Source: Actinomycetota bacterium (GTDB lineage Bacteria > Actinomycetota > Acidimicrobiia > Acidimicrobiales > JAHWKP01). From it: a DNA stretch of 27,812 nucleotides. The translations under genes were made by a program, and so were the position numbers. Location of the stretch: NCBI GenBank assembly GCA_019347775.1, contig JAHWKP010000004.1:1-27812 (forward strand), given 5' to 3'. This document shows, piece after piece, positions 22,932 through 27,812 of the stretch. A model generated the notes under the pieces. That model saw only the letters and a list, made by a program, of their open reading frames with translations. It searched no databases and was not told the origin of the DNA. The first letter of the stretch is position 1. Every line of letters starts with the position of its first letter.

Positions 22932-24563
22932 TCACCGGTTGGTGGAGACCACCAGCCGCCGAGTCCCGAGGGCCCCGATGGCCAGGATCGCAGCCAGAGC
23001 GGCCATGATCGGGAAGCCACCCGTGCGGGGCAGTTCGTTGACGGGCGTCGGGCCGCTGGCGGTGAAGGTGTAGTCCGAAGCGGACTGCACGTCGGCCACC
23101 TTGACGGTGGCACCGTTGGCCAGAACTCCGAGGGTTGAGTTCAGAGTGTTCTGGAGGTCGGTCATGGTGGCGTCGAAGCCGGGGACCGGTGCGCCCAGAC
23201 TCTGCAGCGTCTCACCTGCACCCGTCGCCGACTCGATGGCCGACAGCACTGAGGCGAGCTCGGCCGGAGGCGTGACGTTGGCCGTCAGAGCCGTGATTCC
23301 AGCCCGGGAGCGAACGTAGCCGTTGTCGGCCGTGACGCTCTCAACCTGGTCGAGCATTGACACCGAGACCAGGCTGCCCAGGCTCGGGTGGATGGTGCCA
23401 AGGGCGCCCGAGAGGGTGCTGTTGACCGTGTCCACCAGCTCGTTGATCTGCGAGGCAGCAGCGGTGAGGTCAGTGCCGGGGAGGCTGATGCCACCCATTG
23501 TGATCCCGCCGACTTCAGCGGTCACGTCCGCAGCCGAGTCCTCGATGGTCTGAGCGGCCTTGGTGGCGACCCCAACCGAAGCACCGTCGAGGCGCAGCAG
23601 GGTCATTGCGTCAAGGGTGTTCAGAGCAGTCGTGATGACTCCGGCGAGCGTGGCCTGCAGCTCGTCGACCGTGTTCATGACTTCGTCGACCGTGGACTCG
23701 GTGGTGGGCACGGGCAGCGCAAGCGAGCCGAGCAGTTGATCGGTGGTGGAGTCCACCGTTCCGGTCACGGTCTGCGACGTCTCGTCCACAGTGGCCTGGA
23801 CATCGTCGATGGCGGCGTTCAGGAAGTCAACGTACGACTGCAAGTCAGATCCCTGCGGGATGCCGGTGATCGGCACGCCGAGCTCAGCCAGAAGCGCGCT
23901 CACCGTTTCGATCGGCAGGTCGGACAGCGTCATGCCGAGACCGTTCAGAAGGGCACCAAGGTCGAGGACGTTGATGGCTCCGACGTCGACACTGCGAGCG
24001 GCGTCAGCCTGGGCCGGTGCGGCGCCCGTGGCGAGGTTCGAACCCATGCGCTCGGCTGAGACAAGCCCGCCCGCAAGTCCGAGGTTGGAGACGCCTGCGT
24101 CCATGCTCGACTGGGCGAGGTTGCCGTCGAGGAGCGAACGCAGTGTTGCGTCGATCGTGCCGGTGGCGACAGAGGCGGGCACGGCAACGCCGGGAACAGC
24201 AGCAATACCCGAGGCGAAATCGACCCCGGCGAGGCTGGCCTCAGGTGGGCCACCCGGTGCACGGGACTCGATCGCAGGGTCAGGGATGCGCACGTTCAGG
24301 GCGGGAAGCATGGAGGAGCTGGCCTCGATGCCGACGAGCCGGCTGTACGCGCCTGAAGGACCGATCTGCTGATCGGTCGTGGACTGTGCGTCGTCGCCGC
24401 CTACACGCAACTTGAGCGCGTCGCCGAGATCGACGTTGAGAATGGTCGTAGACGCCTTCGATGTACCGACTCCTGCGGCCTGGGCGTTGGCGAGACCGCC
24501 GGCGCTCATAAGTCCGAGGAGTCCAAGGGCCGTCCCGGCCGCTAGGAACCGCTTGATATTCAT
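22932..24563 (-). CDS. LPXTG-anchored secreted surface protein, function unknown
   Basis: 543 residues from MNIKRFLAAGTALGLLGLMS, a clear signal peptide ending near ANAQA. The C-terminus has a complete sorting signal: LPRTGG (~511), a hydrophobic helix (FPIMAALAAILAIGALG) and a basic tail (TRR...NR). The protein should therefore be covalently attached by a sortase; no sortase gene is in the window. The mature part is rich in Ala, Thr, Ser, Leu and Asp, has no Cys, few Lys/Arg and no Trp, and contains helix-like stretches with recurring TVD/TVN turns (for example AAIDDVQATVDETSQTV and INELVDTVNSTLSGALG). That suggests an elongated helical stalk rather than an enzyme. A further in-frame upstream ATG (24632) would add a non-signal-like stretch and is rejected. 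I do not recognise the family. Confidence 0.82.
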   Translation of the reverse strand: MNIKRFLAAGTALGLLGLMSAGGLANAQAAGVGTSKASTTILNVDLGDALKLRVGGDDAQSTTDQQIGPSGAYSRLVGIEASSSMLPALNVRIPDPAIESRAPGGPPEASLAGVDFASGIAAVPGVAVPASVATGTIDATLRSLLDGNLAQSSMDAGVSNLGLAGGLVSAERMGSNLATGAAPAQADAARSVDVGAINVLDLGALLNGLGMTLSDLPIETVSALLAELGVPITGIPQGSDLQSYVDFLNAAIDDVQATVDETSQTVTGTVDSTTDQLLGSLALPVPTTESTVDEVMNTVDELQATLAGVITTALNTLDAMTLLRLDGASVGVATKAAQTIEDSAADVTAEVGGITMGGISLPGTDLTAAASQINELVDTVNSTLSGALGTIHPSLGSLVSVSMLDQVESVTADNGYVRSRAGITALTANVTPPAELASVLSAIESATGAGETLQSLGAPVPGFDATMTDLQNTLNSTLGVLANGATVKVADVQSASDYTFTASGPTPVNELPRTGGFPIMAALAAILAIGALGTRRLVVSTNR

Positions 24564-24717
24564 TAGGTGAACCCCCGTAGGTGGTGGATATGGCTGATTT
24601 CGACTTTGACGGCGATTCATCCCTAAAGCCATGGCTCCCGGTCGTCATTGGACGCCACCCGACCTGACTAGGGGGCGACCTACCCGCGATGACCATGAGC
24701 GGGGTAGTCCGCGTGCG

Positions 24718-24723
24718 TATGCT
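24718..24723 (+). promoter_or_regulatory. -10 box TATGCT, leaderless-type start for lemA
   Basis: TATGCT is followed by CGGCGCC (7 nt) and then ATG 24731, the ATG that gives the normal LemA N-terminus. An in-frame ATG at 24689 lies upstream of the box and is disfavoured. Confidence 0.45.
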
Positions 24724-24730
24724 CGGCGCC

Positions 24731-25285
24731 ATGGACCTTGTGTTGTGGATTCTTCTGGGGGTTGTTGCGCTCGTTCTCGTCTATGCGGTGCTCACCTACA
24801 ACCGCTTCGTGACACTGCGTAACCGCATCGAGAACGCCTGGGCGCAGATAGACGTGCAGCTTCAGCGTCGGTACGACCTGATCCCCAATCTGGTCGAGAC
24901 GGTCAAGGGCTATGCGTCCCATGAGCGCGAAGCACTCGAATCGGTCATTCAGGCCAGGTCGCAGGCCATGTCGGCCAACGGGGCCGCGCAGAAGGGCCAG
25001 GCCGAGGACATGTTGAGCGGAGCGCTCAAGTCGCTGTTCGCCTTGAGTGAGGCCTATCCCGACCTGAAGGCCAACGCCAACTTCTCGCAGCTGCAGGAGG
25101 AACTGGCCGGCACCGAAGGCAAGATCGCCTACGCCCGGCAGTTCTACAACGACGTGATCGCCCGTTACAACACGCTCACCGAGACGTTCCCGTCGGTGAT
25201 CATCGCCCGCATGGCGAACTTCAACGAGCGGGAGTACTTCGAGACCGACGCCGCAGCTCGGGCCAACGTCCAGGTCGAATTCTGA
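24731..25285 (+). CDS. lemA: LemA family protein
   Basis: 184 residues, the usual LemA length. One N-terminal membrane helix (LVLWILLGVVALVLVYAVL) precedes the conserved YNRFVTLRNRIENAWAQID segment and QRRYDLIPNLVETVKGYASHE. A long helical part follows (LSGALKSLFALSEAYPDLKANANF, YARQFYNDVIARYNTL) with the terminal FNEREYFETD. The biochemical function is not established; the protein has a short outside N-terminus and an inside helical bundle. Its neighbour is an M48 protease 34 bp downstream with no terminator between them, a lemA-htpX pairing seen in many bacteria, so a shared membrane-proteostasis role is likely (inference). Confidence 0.92.
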   Translation: MDLVLWILLGVVALVLVYAVLTYNRFVTLRNRIENAWAQIDVQLQRRYDLIPNLVETVKGYASHEREALESVIQARSQAMSANGAAQKGQAEDMLSGALKSLFALSEAYPDLKANANFSQLQEELAGTEGKIAYARQFYNDVIARYNTLTETFPSVIIARMANFNEREYFETDAAARANVQVEF

Positions 25286-25319
25286 TCCCTCTTTCGGGAG
25301 CCGGGGTTCCTCGGCGCTG

Positions 25320-26231
25320 ATGTTTGATCAGGTAACGGCGAACAAGCGGCGCAGCGCGCTGCTCATCGTGGCCTTCATGGGGCTGGTGGGCCTGACGGTT
25401 TGGGCGGTCGATTTGCTGATCGGTTATGGCCCTGTCTGGATAATCGTCGCCTTGATCGTCGCCGGCGGGAGTGCCTTCCTGGCTTACTGGAAGTCCGATG
25501 CCGTGGCCTTGGCGATGAGCCACGCTCGCCCGGCCGACCCGGTCGTTCACGCGCGACTGCACAATGTGGTGGAGGGACTATGTATCGCCGGCGGACTCCC
25601 CAAGCCGCGGGTGTACGTGGTAGAGGACCCCGCTCCTAACGCCTTTGCCACCGGACGTAATCCCAACCACGCCGCCGTGGCGGTGACCACTGGGCTGCTC
25701 GAGAAGCTCAACCGGGTGGAACTCGAAGGCGTGCTGGCCCATGAACTGGCGCACATCAAGAACTACGACATCCTCGTGTCGACCCTGGCCGTCACCATGG
25801 TCGGCGTAATCGTTCTCATCGCCGATATCTCATTCCGATTTCTCTGGTGGGGTGGCGCCAGCCACCGCCGTGACCGCCGGGGCGGCGGGGGAGGACCCGC
25901 GGCCGTTCTCGCCATTGTGGGGATCGTGCTGCTGGTCCTTATGCCGATCCTGGCCAAGTTGATGCAGGCGGCGGTGAGTCGCCGACGGGAACAGTTGGCC
26001 GACATGAGCGGCGTGACGCTCACGCGCTACCCGCCGGGTCTGATCAGCGCGCTGGAGAAGCTGAAAGAGGATAAGACGGTGGTGCACTCGGCGTCCCGGG
26101 CGACCGCTCACCTTTGGATCGAGGCGCCCGTAGCCAAGGACAAGAGCCAGGGCAGCCTCGCCTGGGTAGGCCGCATGTTCAACACTCATCCTCCACTGGA
26201 GGACCGCATCGAGGCACTTCGCGAGCTTTAG
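25320..26231 (+). CDS. htpX: M48 family membrane zinc metalloprotease (HtpX-like)
   Basis: The protein has 303 residues. Two N-terminal membrane helices (LLIVAFMGLVGLTVWAVDLL and WIIVALIVAGGSAFLAYW) precede the protease domain: PNAFATGRNPNHAAVAVTTG, HELAH zinc motif (H~141, E~142, H~145), another pair of membrane segments, and the downstream Glu ligand region RRREQLADMSG (~223). The C-terminal NTHPPLEDRIEAL is a family hallmark. It should degrade misfolded membrane proteins at the cytoplasmic face. A Gly/Arg-rich loop (HRRDRRGGGGGP) separates helices 3 and 4. It probably shares a transcript with lemA and may read into the DUF3048 gene 19 bp downstream. Confidence 0.92.
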   Translation: MFDQVTANKRRSALLIVAFMGLVGLTVWAVDLLIGYGPVWIIVALIVAGGSAFLAYWKSDAVALAMSHARPADPVVHARLHNVVEGLCIAGGLPKPRVYVVEDPAPNAFATGRNPNHAAVAVTTGLLEKLNRVELEGVLAHELAHIKNYDILVSTLAVTMVGVIVLIADISFRFLWWGGASHRRDRRGGGGGPAAVLAIVGIVLLVLMPILAKLMQAAVSRRREQLADMSGVTLTRYPPGLISALEKLKEDKTVVHSASRATAHLWIEAPVAKDKSQGSLAWVGRMFNTHPPLEDRIEALREL

Positions 26232-26250
26232 AGAGATAAAGAGGTACAGA

Positions 26251-27264
26251 GTGAACACCATGCGTAGAACCATCGGAACGATCGCCGCGGCGGGTCTGCT
26301 GCTGGCGGGCTGTGGCGGGGGAGACGAACCACGCCCCACGACGACGATCGCGCCCACGACTACCGAGGTGGCATCGATCGTTCCCCTGACTGGCCGGCCA
26401 GGTGACGCGCCGTCGCGGCCGGCTCTGATCGTCAAGATCGACAACGCGCCCAAGGCGCGGCCTCAGGCTGGCATCAACCAGGCCGACATCGTCGTGGAGG
26501 AGGCCGTCGAAGGCGGCATCACCCGGCTGTTCACCGTCTTTCACTCCCAGGACCCGCCGGTGATCGGCCCCGTTCGCTCTGCCCGCTCCACCGACATCGC
26601 CCTGGCATCGATGTTGAACCGGCCCCTCTTCGCCTATTCGGGCGCCAACAACGTCTTCCTGCGGCAGATCAAAGAGGCACCCCTGGTCGATATCGGCGTG
26701 AACGCGGTGCCCGGTGCCTACCGACGCGAGAGGGGAAGACCGGCCCTCTACGACCTCTTCTCCAGTGCGGGGGCGTTGTTCGGAGCCGCTCCGCCTGAGG
26801 CCACGCCACCACCTCCTCTGTTCAAGTACGGCAACGCTCCAGCGGGAGGCAAGGCCTCCGCTGGCATTCACTTGGAGTTCAGGGGGCGGGTCGTTACGAC
26901 CGCCGACTGGAGGTGGGATGCAGCGAAGGCAGGTTGGGTGCGTACCCAGAACAGCTCGGCTCATGTCGACACCGATGGCAATCAAGTGACCGCGACCAAC
27001 GTCGTGGTCCAGGTCGTCGTATATGAGGACACCGGCATCAGGGACCAATCCGGCGAGCCCGTTCCCGAAGCCAAGCTCGTCGGCGAGGGCAGGGCACTGG
27101 TCTTCCGGGACGGGATGGTGTTCGAGGGTGTGTGGTCGAAGGGCTCACCCGAGGCCATCACCGAGTACAAGACCGCGGACGGCCAGCCCTTGGCGCTCAA
27201 TCCCGGCCAGACCTGGGTCGAGCTGGCTCGTGATGACGCCAATGGCGTCATCACGGTGCTGTAA
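26251..27264 (+). CDS. DUF3048 domain lipoprotein (YerB-like)
   Basis: The protein has 337 residues with an N-terminal lipobox LLLAGC (Cys21) followed by a Thr/Pro-rich spacer, so it is probably membrane-anchored outside the cell. The DUF3048 core is recognisable from PALIVKIDNAPKARPQAGINQADIVVEE, GITRLFTVFHS, IGPVRSARSTD and FAYSGANN, and the C-terminal half has VVQVVVYEDTG and GQTWVELA. The family's function is unknown to me beyond being extracytoplasmic. The start is GTG 26251, with GAGG 6 nt upstream; ATG 26260 is possible. The last codons form a strong palindrome, described separately. Confidence 0.87.
   Translation: MNTMRRTIGTIAAAGLLLAGCGGGDEPRPTTTIAPTTTEVASIVPLTGRPGDAPSRPALIVKIDNAPKARPQAGINQADIVVEEAVEGGITRLFTVFHSQDPPVIGPVRSARSTDIALASMLNRPLFAYSGANNVFLRQIKEAPLVDIGVNAVPGAYRRERGRPALYDLFSSAGALFGAAPPEATPPPPLFKYGNAPAGGKASAGIHLEFRGRVVTTADWRWDAAKAGWVRTQNSSAHVDTDGNQVTATNVVVQVVVYEDTGIRDQSGEPVPEAKLVGEGRALVFRDGMVFEGVWSKGSPEAITEYKTADGQPLALNPGQTWVELARDDANGVITVL
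27229..27255. terminator. Perfect 12-bp palindrome at the DUF3048 3' end
   Basis: CGTGATGACGCC (27229-27240) and GGCGTCATCACG (27244-27255) pair perfectly across a 3-nt AAT loop. The hairpin is translated as part of the C-terminus and ends 6 nt before the TAA stop, 39 nt before the pdxS -10 box. There is no U-tract, so it may be a non-canonical terminator, an mRNA 3'-end stabiliser or a protein-binding palindrome. Confidence 0.45.
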
Positions 27265-27294
27265 CTGGATGGAACCGTCAGGCGGAGCCGCACG

Positions 27295-27300
27295 TAGAAT
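27295..27300 (+). promoter_or_regulatory. -10 box TAGAAT, leaderless-type start for pdxS
   Basis: TAGAAT is followed by CAGACG (6 nt) and then GTG 27307. This is the closest to the TATAAT consensus among the boxes in this window. Confidence 0.5.
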
Positions 27301-27306
27301 CAGACG

Positions 27307-27801
27307 GTGAGCCAGAGCGAGAACGAGACGAGTACCGGCACCTTCCGCGTCAAGCGGGGACTGGCGGAGATGCTCCGCGGTGGCGTGATCATGGACGTGG
27401 TCGACGCCCAGCAGGCGAAGATTGCTGAAGACGCGGGAGCGGTGGCGGTCATGGCCCTCGAGCGGGTGCCGTCCGATATCCGCCGGGATGGCGGGGTTGC
27501 CCGCATGAGCGACCCGGAATTGATCGAGGGCATCCAGGCCGCCGTCACCATCCCGGTGATGGCCAAGGCCCGCATCGGACACTTCGCCGAGGCGCAGATT
27601 CTCCAGGCGCTAGGAGTCGACTACGTCGACGAAAGCGAGGTCCTGACGCCGGCCGACGAGGCCCACCACATCGACAAGTGGCAGTTCCACTTGGTGCGCT
27701 GGCACACCGAGGTGTCGCTCATGAGAGTCGGAGTCGTACCCCGAGGACACCAAGAAGCCGTGAAGAGACCGTGGTGGCGATCCCGGCGAGCGCGACGGTG
27801 A
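27307..27801 (+). CDS. pdxS: Pyridoxal 5'-phosphate synthase subunit PdxS, truncated or disrupted 3' part
   Basis: Residues 1-127 are clearly PdxS: VKRGLAEMLRGGVIMDVVD with Asp30, AVMALERVPSDIRRDGG, and VMAKARIGHFAEAQIL with Lys87, the position of the first Schiff-base lysine. DYVDESEVLTPADE and HHIDKWQF follow. After F127 (27687) the family would continue with a VPFVCGA-like segment and a RTKGE loop carrying the second lysine; the ORF instead reads Arg/Trp-rich nonsense to a stop at 27801. The full enzyme is about 295 residues and makes PLP from ribose 5-phosphate, glyceraldehyde 3-phosphate and PdxT-supplied ammonia. As given, the encoded protein cannot be functional. Contig-end error and true pseudogene are both possible. 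Confidence 0.75.
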   Translation: MSQSENETSTGTFRVKRGLAEMLRGGVIMDVVDAQQAKIAEDAGAVAVMALERVPSDIRRDGGVARMSDPELIEGIQAAVTIPVMAKARIGHFAEAQILQALGVDYVDESEVLTPADEAHHIDKWQFHLVRWHTEVSLMRVGVVPRGHQEAVKRPWWRSRRARR

Positions 27802-27812
27802 GGAAGAGGCTG

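Noticed and set aside
27688..27812. A simple one-base frameshift in pdxS
   Set aside because: All three forward frames were read; none gives the expected VPFVCGA or RTKGE segments, so a single indel does not restore the gene.
1..27812. CRISPR array, tRNA/rRNA genes, insertion sequences, prophage
   Set aside because: No regularly spaced repeats, cloverleaf-like intergenic sequence, transposase or integrase motif was seen; intergenic gaps are all under 250 bases.

Overview
The window reads as chromosomal DNA of a high-GC actinobacterium, most likely an acidimicrobiia-type lineage (inference). The evidence is lineage-typical gene content: a mycothiol ligase (mshC), an F420:NADP reductase, the thrS - HIT - pgsA - acyltransferase - pimA - pdxS neighbourhood known from mycobacteria and relatives, an EF-G2 paralogue, and dense, often overlapping ORFs. 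No tRNA, rRNA, CRISPR array, transposase or phage gene was seen. No stretch of more than 300 bases lacks a gene.

Layout. (1) 1-7783, + strand: a branched-chain amino-acid (Liv/HAAT) type ABC transporter compressed into three ORFs. These are a substrate-binding protein (5' end outside the window), a LivH-LivM permease fusion, and a 1040-residue MFS-LivF-LivG fusion. A small secreted, C-terminally anchored protein follows. The LivF-LivG joint carries a GC-rich imperfect palindrome and the C-terminus is a Lys/Ala-rich basic tail. (2) 7786-10913, - strand: a btuFCD-type cobalamin uptake operon behind a recognisable cobalamin riboswitch, with a plausible Shine-Dalgarno-sequestering expression platform. 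(3) 10934-13055: a secreted coiled-coil/M23 endopeptidase (+) converging on a Kelch lipoprotein (-). (4) 13070-17940, + strand: npdG-mshC (overlapping), thrS, a HIT protein and a small membrane protein. (5) 17934-20019, - strand: an EF-G-like GTPase with altered G motifs. (6) 20065-22829: pgsA and a PatA-like acyltransferase (+) converging on pimA (-); together these are the early steps of phosphatidylinositol mannoside synthesis. (7) 22846-24563, - strand: an LPRTG-anchored surface protein. (8) 24718-27801, + strand: lemA, htpX, a DUF3048 lipoprotein and the start of pdxS, whose reading leaves the family about 125 bases before the window ends.

Two gene-expression habits recur. Many transcription units begin with a TANNNT hexamer 6-8 nt before the start codon, which implies leaderless mRNAs. 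Within operons genes overlap by 4 nt (ATGA or GTGA), and at two joints where no ATG/GTG/TTG fits, a CTGA occupies the same position.

The most unusual object is the MFS-LivF-LivG fusion: a secondary-transporter fold joined in one chain to both ATPases of an ABC importer. The cobalamin riboswitch platform, the CTGA junctions and the broken pdxS are the next most testable items. All functional calls come from reading motifs and gene order; no database search was run.
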